The position numbers and the translations under genes were made by a program. A stretch of DNA of 64,000 bases from Planctomycetota bacterium (GTDB lineage: Bacteria > Planctomycetota > MHYJ01 > JACQXL01 > JACRIJ01): contig JACRIJ010000104.1 of assembly GCA_016220095.1 (NCBI GenBank), forward strand, positions 1 through 64,000, read 5' to 3'. Every line of letters starts with the position of its first letter. Within the stretch, counting starts at the first letter, position 1. The notes beneath the pieces are model-generated. The model saw nothing but the letters and a program-made list of their open reading frames with translations. It did no database searches and was not told where the DNA came from. Below are positions 41,305 through 51,055 of this stretch, in pieces.

Positions 41305-42066
41305 ATGGAAATTGTAAAAAAACAGGTTCTTGTCACAGTAAAAGCATATCCAAATCCGAGTAATAAATATGACGAAACCGTTTGCTGTGCCGGCATTGAC
41401 TTGACAAACAATCAATGGGTTAGACTGTACCCCGTACCGTACCGCGATCTTGAAGAGAGTAGAAAATTTAAAAAATACAGTATAATTGAAATAAACTGCA
41501 GTAAGACAATAAATGACAAAAGACCGGAGAGTTTTAAGATAGATTCAGATTCTATAGAAGTTATCAGGTGGATTAATACTGATAAAAAATGGATGGAACG
41601 CAAAGAAATTGTATTACAATTGCCGCAAAAATCAATGTGTAAAATTATCAGCGGTGTAGCACTTACAGACAATTCCTTAGGTCTTATAAAACCGAAAGAT
41701 ATAAAATTTGACTATAGCAAGAAAACAGTAACGCCTGCAACCAACGATTATAATCAGCTGACTTTTTGGAATCAACAAAAAAGTAAATTGGAAGAAATCC
41801 CGTTTAATTTTTACTATTTTTTTCATTGCGAGGGAGAAAAGGAATGCCAGGGGCATAGATTGTCTATTATTGACTGGGAAATAGGACAAGCGTATCGTAA
41901 GTGGAAAGAAGAGTGTTCTACGGAAGAAGAACTGCTTGCTAAAATCCAACAAAAATGGCTTGAAATTGCTGACACATTCAATAGAGATGTTTATTTTTAT
42001 GTTGGCAATATGAAGAGGTTTCGTAACATATTTATGGTTTTAGGCGTATTTTATCCGCCAAAGTAA
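41305..42066 (+). CDS. Conserved-looking partner of the DUF488 protein, unknown
   Basis: 253 aa, cytoplasmic, no signal or TM. Not recognised. N-terminal part VLVTVKAYPNPSNKYDETVCCAGIDLTNNQWVRLYPVPYRDLE is beta-rich; the middle contains FNFYYFFHCEGEKECQGHRLSIIDWEIGQAYRKW with a C/H cluster (HCEG...CQGH) that could bind metal or act as a redox centre. It ends NMKRFRNIFMVLGVFYPPK. AT-rich, and co-transcribed with the DUF488 gene. Confidence 0.75.
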   Translation: MEIVKKQVLVTVKAYPNPSNKYDETVCCAGIDLTNNQWVRLYPVPYRDLEESRKFKKYSIIEINCSKTINDKRPESFKIDSDSIEVIRWINTDKKWMERKEIVLQLPQKSMCKIISGVALTDNSLGLIKPKDIKFDYSKKTVTPATNDYNQLTFWNQQKSKLEEIPFNFYYFFHCEGEKECQGHRLSIIDWEIGQAYRKWKEECSTEEELLAKIQQKWLEIADTFNRDVYFYVGNMKRFRNIFMVLGVFYPPK

Positions 42067-42078
42067 AAAGGTTAACTT

Positions 42079-42477
42079 ATGGACAAATTTCTTAAAAGCT
42101 TCTACATCGCCTCAGGCATTGTTCTGCTACTGGGGGTGGCAGTGAGTTTCGCCGCAGGACGCTGGTCGGTCGGCGGTTCCTGGCCGCTTATTTCCGGCTA
42201 TCTGGTTGGTTTTATGTGTTGTTTCCTGCCGATTCCTACCTTTCATACGGTCGTTCATCTTTTGAACAAGTATGGCAAAACCGTGCGCTATCTGCTCATT
42301 TCCGCCATAATCCTTTGTCAATTCAGCATTTATGGCGTTACATTTTTCTTGATTATTTCCAAGGAAGTTGTTAATCTCTTTGCGCTCTGGGCAGGGGCTT
42401 CCGCTATAGTCGTTATTATAGCCATAGGAATGCTTATCTATAAGAAAACAATGCTTTCCGCCCGTCGTCCGTCGTAA
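42079..42477 (+). CDS. atpI: AtpI-like small membrane protein of the ATP synthase operon
   Basis: 132 aa with four predicted TM helices (about 8-28, 38-58, 70-95, 100-122). Position immediately before atpB and the four-helix plan fit ATP synthase protein I, which helps assemble the c-ring and may handle Mg2+. The sequence itself is weakly conserved, so the call rests largely on context. Confidence 0.65.
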   Translation: MDKFLKSFYIASGIVLLLGVAVSFAAGRWSVGGSWPLISGYLVGFMCCFLPIPTFHTVVHLLNKYGKTVRYLLISAIILCQFSIYGVTFFLIISKEVVNLFALWAGASAIVVIIAIGMLIYKKTMLSARRPS

Positions 42478-42518
42478 TCTTCTAATCTTAAAATCTTGTA
42501 ATCTTAGAATCTTATAAT
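42477..42518. repeat. Family A array before atpB
   Basis: AATCTTCTAATCTTAAAATCTTGTAATCTTAGAATCTTATAATCG. It ends with TATAAT 5 nt before the atpB ATG, so the array may supply a -10 element, though no -35 at the right distance is seen. Confidence 0.7.
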
Positions 42519-42523
42519 CGCTT

Positions 42524-43342
42524 ATGTCTTCAGGAATTCAGCATCCTCCGTCATATTTTACAGGGCTTTATAACCATTTTAAGGAAGCCAAAGAGCTTCC
42601 CGCATGGCTCCTTAATGAGCAATGGGGCGGCATATGGTTTGATGCCCTGGTATTTACGGCCATTACTATTGCCGTAATCATCATATTTACGCTCATTTCC
42701 GTGCGCCGCATGAATAAGGTGCCCGGCAAACTTCAAAGCATTTTTGAGGTCGGCGTGGAGCTTCTGAACGGTCTTCTTACCGCCTTTATAGGTCCCGAAG
42801 GCCCTAAATACCTGCCCTTCCTCGGAAGCATTTTTATATATATACTTTTCATGAATCTTATGGGCCTCATTCCCGGAATGAAGTCCCCTACCATGACCCT
42901 CAGCACGACCTTCGCGCTCGGCATATCCACATTCCTCTATGTTCAGGCGGCCGGCATCAGGGCCCAGGGCCTGGGCGGCTACCTGAAACACTTTGCCGGC
43001 GAAGTTCTCTGGCTGGCGCCATTGATGTTCGTTATCCATATTATGGGCGAATTGGTCAAGCCCTGTTCTCTGTCTCTGCGTCTTTTCGGCAATATATTCG
43101 GCGAGGACAACGTTATCGCCGTGCTGACAAGCATGTCGGATGGAATTATGACATCCCTCGGCGGCGTTGTGCCGATTCCGGTGCAATTCCCTATGGCCGC
43201 CTTCGCGGTATTCACGAGTTTCCTGCAGGCGTTTATATTTACGGCGCTTGCCTGCATCTATATAGCTACCCTTAGCGAACACCATGAAGAACACGAAACC
43301 GGCGCTTCGCATGACAGCGGGCATCCGGTACACGGACATTAG
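42524..43342 (+). CDS. atpB: F-type ATP synthase subunit a
   Basis: 272 aa, integral membrane stator subunit with the ion half-channels. The conserved arginine lies in LSLRLFGNIFGEDN, and the last helices contain FPMAAFAVFTSFLQAFIFTALACIYIA. Full length. A His-rich tail (EHHEEHETGASHDSGHPVHGH) follows the last helix. No Shine-Dalgarno is visible; a family A array is directly upstream. Confidence 0.95.
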   Translation: MSSGIQHPPSYFTGLYNHFKEAKELPAWLLNEQWGGIWFDALVFTAITIAVIIIFTLISVRRMNKVPGKLQSIFEVGVELLNGLLTAFIGPEGPKYLPFLGSIFIYILFMNLMGLIPGMKSPTMTLSTTFALGISTFLYVQAAGIRAQGLGGYLKHFAGEVLWLAPLMFVIHIMGELVKPCSLSLRLFGNIFGEDNVIAVLTSMSDGIMTSLGGVVPIPVQFPMAAFAVFTSFLQAFIFTALACIYIATLSEHHEEHETGASHDSGHPVHGH

Positions 43343-43356
43343 TTGTTCATATAGCG

Positions 43357-43380
43357 AAAATTTTTTCGCGAAAAAATTTT
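43357..43380. repeat. 24-bp perfect AT palindrome in the atpB-atpE gap
   Basis: AAAATTTTTTCGCGAAAAAATTTT, immediately ahead of the AGGAGG of atpE. A hairpin here could raise atpE translation or mark an mRNA processing point, as atpE must be made in excess. Confidence 0.65.
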
Positions 43381-43394
43381 AGGAGGTTTTTTTA

Positions 43395-43760
43395 ATGAAG
43401 AGTTTTGTTATAGTAAGCTTAGTCCTGCTTTACGCGCTTATCCTGGCAGGACCGGTATTCGCACAGGAAGCAGTTCCTGCCGGTGAAGTCAAAAAGGAAG
43501 AACAGCCGGCGGGCGATTCCGTTAAAATCTGGCTGGCTATCAGCATCGGATTCTCCCTGTCCCTCGCCGTGGTCGCGGGCGCATTCGGCCAATCCAAGGC
43601 CATTTCATCCGCAGTTGAAAGCATGGCAAGACAGCCCGAAGCCGCATCAGCCATCAGGGGCGCGCTCATCATCGGTCTTGCGCTTATTGAAACCCTCGTT
43701 ATTTACATGCTTCTTATAAGCTTCTTCCTGTTCGGCATACTCGGCAAGCTTATACATTGA
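43395..43760 (+). CDS. atpE: F-type ATP synthase subunit c with N-terminal extension and Na+-type ligands
   Basis: 121 aa against the usual 70-90. The extra N-terminus (MKSFVIVSLVLLYALILAGPVFAQEA) is a signal peptide-like segment followed by an acidic linker. The c-domain hairpin (about 44-117) has AVESMARQPEA in the loop. The ion site has Q66, E99, T100 and Y104. In the sodium-binding c-ring of Ilyobacter, the ligands are Q32, E65, S66 and Y70; the spacing Q-33-E-5-Y is identical here. This suggests Na+ coupling, though some proton enzymes keep part of the motif. AGGAGG sits before the start. Confidence 0.93.
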   Translation: MKSFVIVSLVLLYALILAGPVFAQEAVPAGEVKKEEQPAGDSVKIWLAISIGFSLSLAVVAGAFGQSKAISSAVESMARQPEAASAIRGALIIGLALIETLVIYMLLISFFLFGILGKLIH

Positions 43761-43775
43761 TAGGGTTTTCTGTTT

Positions 43776-44276
43776 ATGGAAATGTTGGATAATCTGGGAC
43801 TGCAACCCGTTGTAGTCCTGATAAACATAGGTTTCTTCATCTGCGTTTACCTTTTCATGAGGAAATTCCTCTTCCAGCGCGTCACCGTACAGCTGGACGC
43901 GAGGAAACGCGAATTTGACGAAGGCTTCGGCCATATAAATTCCACACAGAGTTATGTGGATGAATTGGCCAGGGACTACGCGCAAAAATACTCCGTTCTG
44001 GAAAAGAACGCGTATAAGGAACTACAGCGCATAGTCAAGAATGCCAATCAGTCAAAGGCCGACTTGCTTGCCCAGACGTATTCAAGTTCCGACGATTACC
44101 TCAAGGAATCCAGGATCGCTATCGTCAGGGAAAAAAATTCGGCCATCACCCAGATGCGCACGCAAATTCCGGAATTGACAGGCGATGTGATAAAGAAACT
44201 GAGTAACAGCGAAATAGACTCTTCCAGGATAATTCCCGTAACGGATATGCTCATAGAAAAGAGACTGGCGAAATGA
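43776..44276 (+). CDS. atpF: F-type ATP synthase subunit b (first copy)
   Basis: 166 aa. One N-terminal TM (about 10-30, VVVLINIGFFICVYLFMRKFLF) and a long coiled-coil, the peripheral stalk. It overlaps the next b gene by 4 nt (ATGA). Two different b-type genes in tandem are usual in photosynthetic bacteria and some other lineages, where b and b' form a heterodimer. Confidence 0.85.
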   Translation: MEMLDNLGLQPVVVLINIGFFICVYLFMRKFLFQRVTVQLDARKREFDEGFGHINSTQSYVDELARDYAQKYSVLEKNAYKELQRIVKNANQSKADLLAQTYSSSDDYLKESRIAIVREKNSAITQMRTQIPELTGDVIKKLSNSEIDSSRIIPVTDMLIEKRLAK

Positions 44277-44847
44277 CAAAAGCGCTTTTTACAATTTTGC
44301 TGACGTTTTTGCAGGCACTGCCGCTGTTTGCCGCTGAAGAAGGCGGCGGGCACGCGACAGGCCTCAAAATCCCCGTGCTGGTAATCCAGACAGTCTGCTT
44401 TGCCGTACTCGCCTATGTTCTGTACAGGTTTGCCTGGAAACTGATTTCCAAATCCCTTGACGAACGCGCGAAAAAAATCCAGGATACTTATAAGCACATA
44501 GAAGACGAAAACGCGCGCCTGAAAAACCTGATCGCGGAATACGAACAGAAATTCGCTGGCCTTGAAAAAGAGGCCCAGCGCCTTTTGAATGAGGCCGTAA
44601 AAGAAGGCGAACAGACAGGGGAAACCATCGTAAAAGACGCCAACGCCAACGCTGAAAAAATCCTTGCCAAGGCAAGGCGCGAAATAGAGATAGAAAGAGA
44701 TAAGGCCATGATGGAAATCCGCGAAGAGGCCGTAAACCTTACGATGCAGGCGGCAGAGGAAGTCCTGAAGAAGAATATGAACGCGGATATGAATTCAAAA
44801 CTCGTCGCGGATTTCATAAGGACAATTGACAAGGTTGAGATGAAATA

Positions 44848-44848
<1 letters not shown>
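44273..44848 (+). CDS. F-type ATP synthase subunit b (second copy) with signal-like N-terminus
   Basis: 191 aa. The first 20 residues (MTKALFTILLTFLQALPLFAAEEGGG) look like a cleavable signal peptide, before the usual TM (about 30-50, IPVLVIQTVCFAVLAYVLYRFAW) and the stalk coiled-coil (GEQTGETIVKDANANAEKILAKARREIEIERDKA). The N-terminus would therefore face the periplasm after cleavage. Stop and next start overlap (TAATG), coupling it to atpH. Confidence 0.85.
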
Positions 44849-46952
<2,104 letters not shown>

Positions 46953-47315
46953 GGCGTTTAAGAGTTTAGGAGTTACGGTGTTTGGGGGTTACGGGGTACG
47001 GGGTTATGAGGTTGCGAGGACAGTTCTTAACCCTCACACCTTCTCTTGACGTTTAGCATAAAGATTGAGGTTTTGGGGTTGAGGAGTTACGAGGTTGGCC
47101 GCCTGTGTCAAAGGCTTCGGCGGGTGGGGCAATTAAGGGGCTTAGGTGTTACGGAGTGGCGGTGAATCCATATATTCACCCTTGTAAAAATTTCTTGTTT
47201 TTTATCCGCGGATTTATATAATAGTAAGCAAGACTGAAACCGTAAAAAAACCAAGCTCTCAAACATTAAACACCTGACTTCTTACGTCTTACAGTTTAAT
47301 AAAGAGGTATATGTT
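46953..47315. repeat. 363-nt intergenic region after atpA: GGGGTTACGG-type repeats and a D palindrome
   Basis: No gene seen. It starts with a run of diverged short units (GAGTTACGGTGTTTGGGGGTTACGGGGTACGGGG...), then TTAAGGGGCTTAGGTGTTACGGAGTGGCGGTGAATCCATATATTCACC (47,134-47,180), which matches the reverse complement of 38,859-38,915. A promoter follows at 47,195. Confidence 0.7.
47195..47222 (+). promoter_or_regulatory. Predicted promoter of the flotillin gene cluster
   Basis: TTGTTT at 47,195-47,200, 16-nt spacer, TATAAT at 47,217-47,222. The leader is about 85 nt; AGAGG precedes the ATG at 47,316. Confidence 0.5.
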
Positions 47316-48209
47316 ATGTCGGTAAACGAATTGCTTGACGCAAACCGGAAATTCCTTGATTCCGGCCGGATTAACCAGCTTAAATTCAAGCCGTTTTCAG
47401 GTTGGGTTGTAATCTCCTGCATGAGCGAGAAACTCGCCGACCTCCTTGAAGAATCCCTGGGTTTTGAACGCGGCGAGGCTCTTTTCATAAGGACCGCCGG
47501 GGCGGCATTCACAAAATACGATAACAGCATTGAACGCTCCGTCGCAATCGCAATTTTCAAGAAAGACGCGGTAAAAATTGCCGTCGTAGGACATTCAGAT
47601 TGTTCTTCCGCAAGCGATGTATTCTCTATAACAGAGGCAATGAAAAAACACAATATCCCGCGTTCGGCCGTGCCCGATGATGTGCGCGAATGGATGGGCC
47701 TTATTTCCAATCCCGAGGAAAACGTAAGACAACTCGTAAGAACCCTGAGAAATTCATCGGTCGTCCCGGTCAGCGTGGAAATACACGGTTTTATGCTGGA
47801 TACAAAAACAGGAAAACTTACGCATATAGTTTCGGCAATGCAGGAAAAGGAACTTAAAAAAGAAGATATTCATATAGCGGAACTTGAAATAAAATCACCG
47901 GTCGCATTCAAAGCGGACAGGTTTGAACATTCTTCGGACACAACCACGGCAAATTTCAGCGATACCCCGCCGGCAATTGATATTTCGGCTGATAGGCCGA
48001 AAACCGCAAAATATACACAGCCCAAACCAGCCCAGTACAATCCGCCGCCGGTGCCTAAACCCCAGCCGCGTTATCAGCCGCAGGACCCCGTGCCGCTTGA
48101 ACCCAAACCCGTCCAGCAGGCGAAACCCAAGATTTCCGTTGAGGCGTCGGATGACCCCTTCCAGGAAATGCTGGATAAGCTGAAAAGGGACAGATTTAAG
48201 AAATCATAA
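47316..48209 (+). CDS. Degenerate beta-carbonic-anhydrase-like protein with Pro-rich tail
   Basis: 297 aa. Residues about 25-150 follow the beta-carbonic anhydrase fold: VVISCMSEKLADLLEESLGFERGEALFIRTAGAAF...ERSVAIAIFKKDAVKIAVVGHSDCSS. The zinc ligands C35, H93 and C96 are kept, but the catalytic Asp-Arg pair of the CxDxR motif is replaced (CMSEK, S37 and K39). A Pro/Gln/Lys-rich tail (about 215-285) has no fold. It may have lost hydration activity and become a metal-binding or regulatory protein. It begins the nfeD-flotillin cluster, 15 nt before the next gene. Confidence 0.8.
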   Translation: MSVNELLDANRKFLDSGRINQLKFKPFSGWVVISCMSEKLADLLEESLGFERGEALFIRTAGAAFTKYDNSIERSVAIAIFKKDAVKIAVVGHSDCSSASDVFSITEAMKKHNIPRSAVPDDVREWMGLISNPEENVRQLVRTLRNSSVVPVSVEIHGFMLDTKTGKLTHIVSAMQEKELKKEDIHIAELEIKSPVAFKADRFEHSSDTTTANFSDTPPAIDISADRPKTAKYTQPKPAQYNPPPVPKPQPRYQPQDPVPLEPKPVQQAKPKISVEASDDPFQEMLDKLKRDRFKKS

Positions 48210-48224
48210 TATAGGAGGATTAAA

Positions 48225-48806
48225 ATGAGTTCAATAGAATTCGTATATGCGCTGAGTTTTTTCGTCGGGCTCGCTTACGCGTTAGTTACGGCCGTATTCA
48301 GCGGCGTATTCGCGGGCGGAGAACATATTGACGTTTCCGGCGACATGGGCGGTTCCGTGGACCCGTCAGGCCCGATTGACCACGGTTCCCTGCATTTTTC
48401 ACCGTTCAGCCCGATTGTAATAGCGATGTTTCTGGCGTCATTCGGCGCCGCGGGCCTTATTTGCATGGAAATATTTACTATTCTGGATTTCAGGATGCAC
48501 CTGCCTATTTCCATGGGAAGCGGTTTCGTGATCTCCGGCCTGATGGCAGTCCTTTTTTCAAAAATACTCAAATCCACGCAGAGTACCAGTGCGGCAACGC
48601 ATAGTGACCTTATCGGATGTTCGGCAGAGGTGCTTACCCCCATTCCGGCGGAAAACGGCCTCGGCGAAATTGCCTACAATATCCACGAAATCCGTTATAC
48701 CGCGCCGGCAAAATCCATGGACAATAAAAAAATTGAAGCCCACTCCCATGTGATTATCAAATCCATGGTTGGCGGGACAGCTTTTGTCACTGATAAACTC
48801 AATTAA
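48225..48806 (+). CDS. NfeD-like membrane protein with OB-fold
   Basis: 193 aa. N-terminal TM (about 5-27), then two TM segments (about 60-85 and 96-112) and a C-terminal OB-fold (LIGCSAEVLTPIPAENGLGEIAYNIHEIRYTAPAKSMDNKKIEAHSHVIIKSMVGGTAFVTDKL). NfeD-type proteins without a protease domain are coded beside flotillins and work with them in membrane organisation. AGGAGG is present. The flotillin gene follows at 14 nt. Confidence 0.82.
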   Translation: MSSIEFVYALSFFVGLAYALVTAVFSGVFAGGEHIDVSGDMGGSVDPSGPIDHGSLHFSPFSPIVIAMFLASFGAAGLICMEIFTILDFRMHLPISMGSGFVISGLMAVLFSKILKSTQSTSAATHSDLIGCSAEVLTPIPAENGLGEIAYNIHEIRYTAPAKSMDNKKIEAHSHVIIKSMVGGTAFVTDKLN

Positions 48807-48820
48807 GGAGGTATATTGTT

Positions 48821-50299
48821 ATGTATTTGTTTGCATTAGAAAATGGAGTCGCCCTGGCGATTTTCGCCGCCATAGCCATTGTAATAATGGTCTTCATTTT
48901 CCTTGCTGTAATACTGAAACGTTACACCAAGGTAGGCCCGAACCAGGCATTGATTATCTCCGGAAGAAAGCGCGTTTTCAAGGACGAGATGGGCCGTGTG
49001 AGCATGCGCGGCTTCAGGATGGTCAAGGGCGGCGGTACCTTTGTATGGCCGTTCATTGAAAAGGCTGAAATACTTTCCCTGGAAATCCTTACCCTTGACG
49101 TAAGGCTTCCGGAAGTTTATACGATAAACGGCGTTCCTATAACGGTTGACGGCGTCGCCCAGATTAAGATCAAGGGCGATGAAGGCGCCATAGCGACCGC
49201 GGCGGAACAATTCCTCGGCAAGACCCAGCTTGAAATCATGCGCGTTGCTTTGCAGACGGTGGAAGGCCATCTGCGTGCCATCGTCGGCACCCTTACGGTT
49301 GAAGAAATTTACAAAAACCGTGACGCTTTCGCCCAGAAAGTGCAGGAGGTCGCGGCAGGCGACCTGGCAAATATGGGCCTCGGTATCGTGTCGTTTACGT
49401 TAAAAGACATTAAAGATGAACAGGGTTACCTGACCGCCCTTGGCCAGCCGAGGATCGCGGAAGTCAAAAGAGACGCTACAATCGCGCAGGCGGAAGCCAA
49501 CAGGGATTCCACAATCAAAAGCGCCCAGGCCAATCAGGCCGGACAGGAAGCGCGTTTCCTTGCCGATACCAGGATAGCCGAATCCCAGCGGAATTTTGAA
49601 GTGAAAAGGGCCGAATACCAGGCCGCTATTAATCAGCAGAAGGCCGACGCAGACCTTGCGTATGATTTGCAAAAATATAAAACCAACCAAAAGGTCAAGG
49701 CTGAAGAAGTCCAGGTCATGGTGGTTGAAAAACAGCGCATGGTTGAAGTGCAGGAAAATGAAATTATGCGCAAGCAGAAGGAATTGGATGCTACCATCAA
49801 TAAGCCTGCTGACGCTGAAAAATACAGGATAGAAGCGCTCGCAAACGCCGAGAAATTCAAACTCCAGGCAGAGGCCGAAGGTAAAGGCCAGGCTATTAAG
49901 AACATAGGTTTCGCCGAAGCCGACGCGATACGCGCAAAAGGCCTTGCGGAAGCCGACGTCATAAAAGCCAAAGGTTATTCAGAAGCTGAGGCCATGTCTA
50001 AGAAGGCCGACGCATGGAAGGCTTATAACGAAGCCGCAGTAACGCAGATGATTATAGACAAACTGCCCGAACTCGCAAGGGCCATATCAGAGCCGCTGTC
50101 CAAGACGGAAAAGATCGTTATCATCAATCAGGGCGGTTCGGATTCCGCGGGCGCAAACAAAATAACAAAAGACATTACCAATATTATAGCCCAGCTTCCG
50201 CCGGTCGTGGAGGCCCTCTCAGGGGTTGACCTGAAGGAAGTCATGTCTAAACTTCCGGGAATCGGGAGCGCGTTTAAGAAAGACGAATCCAAAAAATAG
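48821..50299 (+). CDS. Flotillin (SPFH/band 7 family)
   Basis: 492 aa. N-terminal TM hairpin (about 10-30), SPFH domain (about 30-215; NQALIISGRKRVFKDEMGRVSMRGFRMVKGGGTFVWPFIEKAE...LTVEEIYKNRDAFAQKVQEVA), then a long coiled-coil with repeated Glu-Ala and Lys-Ala pairs (EAEAMSKKADAW) and a C-terminal oligomerisation region. Flotillins scaffold membrane microdomains. The full family length is present and the NfeD-like partner is upstream. Confidence 0.95.
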   Translation: MYLFALENGVALAIFAAIAIVIMVFIFLAVILKRYTKVGPNQALIISGRKRVFKDEMGRVSMRGFRMVKGGGTFVWPFIEKAEILSLEILTLDVRLPEVYTINGVPITVDGVAQIKIKGDEGAIATAAEQFLGKTQLEIMRVALQTVEGHLRAIVGTLTVEEIYKNRDAFAQKVQEVAAGDLANMGLGIVSFTLKDIKDEQGYLTALGQPRIAEVKRDATIAQAEANRDSTIKSAQANQAGQEARFLADTRIAESQRNFEVKRAEYQAAINQQKADADLAYDLQKYKTNQKVKAEEVQVMVVEKQRMVEVQENEIMRKQKELDATINKPADAEKYRIEALANAEKFKLQAEAEGKGQAIKNIGFAEADAIRAKGLAEADVIKAKGYSEAEAMSKKADAWKAYNEAAVTQMIIDKLPELARAISEPLSKTEKIVIINQGGSDSAGANKITKDITNIIAQLPPVVEALSGVDLKEVMSKLPGIGSAFKKDESKK

Positions 50300-50334
50300 G
50301 ACAGAAAACAGGATACGGGAAACAAAGATTTTAT

Positions 50335-50364
50335 CGTAGAGACACGCCACGGCGTGTCTCTACG
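50335..50364 (+). terminator. Palindrome CGTAGAGACACGCC / GGCGTGTCTCTACG
   Basis: Perfect 14-bp stem with a 2-nt loop between the flotillin and the short SPFH gene, followed by CATTTC. Family C, like 38,238-38,266. It may partly terminate transcription. Confidence 0.7.
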
Positions 50365-50382
50365 CATTTCAGGGGAGACTAA

Positions 50383-51036
50383 ATGGAATTCTGGATAGGC
50401 GTAATCGTTGGTGTTGCAATATGCGCGTTTGTGCTGAAGAGGTTCGTTCTTGGGGCAAAACCCCGGCAAAACGTCATTATTACCAGGATGAACACGGAAG
50501 ACACCGAAAATGATCCTGACGGAGACCTGGCAATAAAGATAACAAGCGGCAACGCAACGCCTGAAAGCTTGAAACAAATCAGAGATCTGCTGAAAGGCAT
50601 GCGGAAGAACGCCGACTCGGATAATAACCTGAAAATAAACCTGTTCAAAAAAGCCGTATTTTCTTCAACCTCGTCATCCGCCGAAATAGATGCCGCGTCC
50701 GTGCGTGAAATCAAAATCAGCGTAGCGCTGAAAGGTGTCCCGGCCAGGGACGGCGTGAAATTTGACATTTCTGCGGATGCGGGCATGGAAGACGGTAAAA
50801 CAGGCGTTATGGACGCCGTTTCCGCGCAAAAGAGCGATTTGGAAAAAATCGGCAGGCTCGCGCATATCCTAAGAATACGCCTGACCGCCGTAGTGGCTGG
50901 ATGCGACAGCGGCGAGATCTTAGGCAACAGGGAAGCATTTGCCGGCATCGCCAAAGAATTGTTGGTCAAAGAACTCGCGCAGGACGGCATAGCGCTGGTT
51001 TCATTTGCGATAGATGATATCAAGCAGGCAGGCTAA
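50383..51036 (+). CDS. Short SPFH-like membrane protein
   Basis: 217 aa. One N-terminal TM (about 4-22), then a charged region and a C-terminal segment LAHILRIRLTAVVAGCDSGEILGNREAFAGIAKELLVKELAQDGIALVSFAIDDIKQ. This aligns with the flotillin next door (LRAIVGTLTVEEIYKNRDAFAQKVQEVAAGDLANMGLGIVSFTLKDIKDEQ). It therefore looks like a reduced SPFH domain lacking the coiled-coil. It could cap or regulate the flotillin oligomer, by inference. Confidence 0.75.
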   Translation: MEFWIGVIVGVAICAFVLKRFVLGAKPRQNVIITRMNTEDTENDPDGDLAIKITSGNATPESLKQIRDLLKGMRKNADSDNNLKINLFKKAVFSSTSSSAEIDAASVREIKISVALKGVPARDGVKFDISADAGMEDGKTGVMDAVSAQKSDLEKIGRLAHILRIRLTAVVAGCDSGEILGNREAFAGIAKELLVKELAQDGIALVSFAIDDIKQAG

Positions 51037-51055
51037 TACGGCGGCATAGAAATCT

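Noticed and set aside
42551-43339. 262-aa antisense ORF opposite atpB
   Set aside because: Shadow of atpB; the sense strand has all subunit a landmarks.
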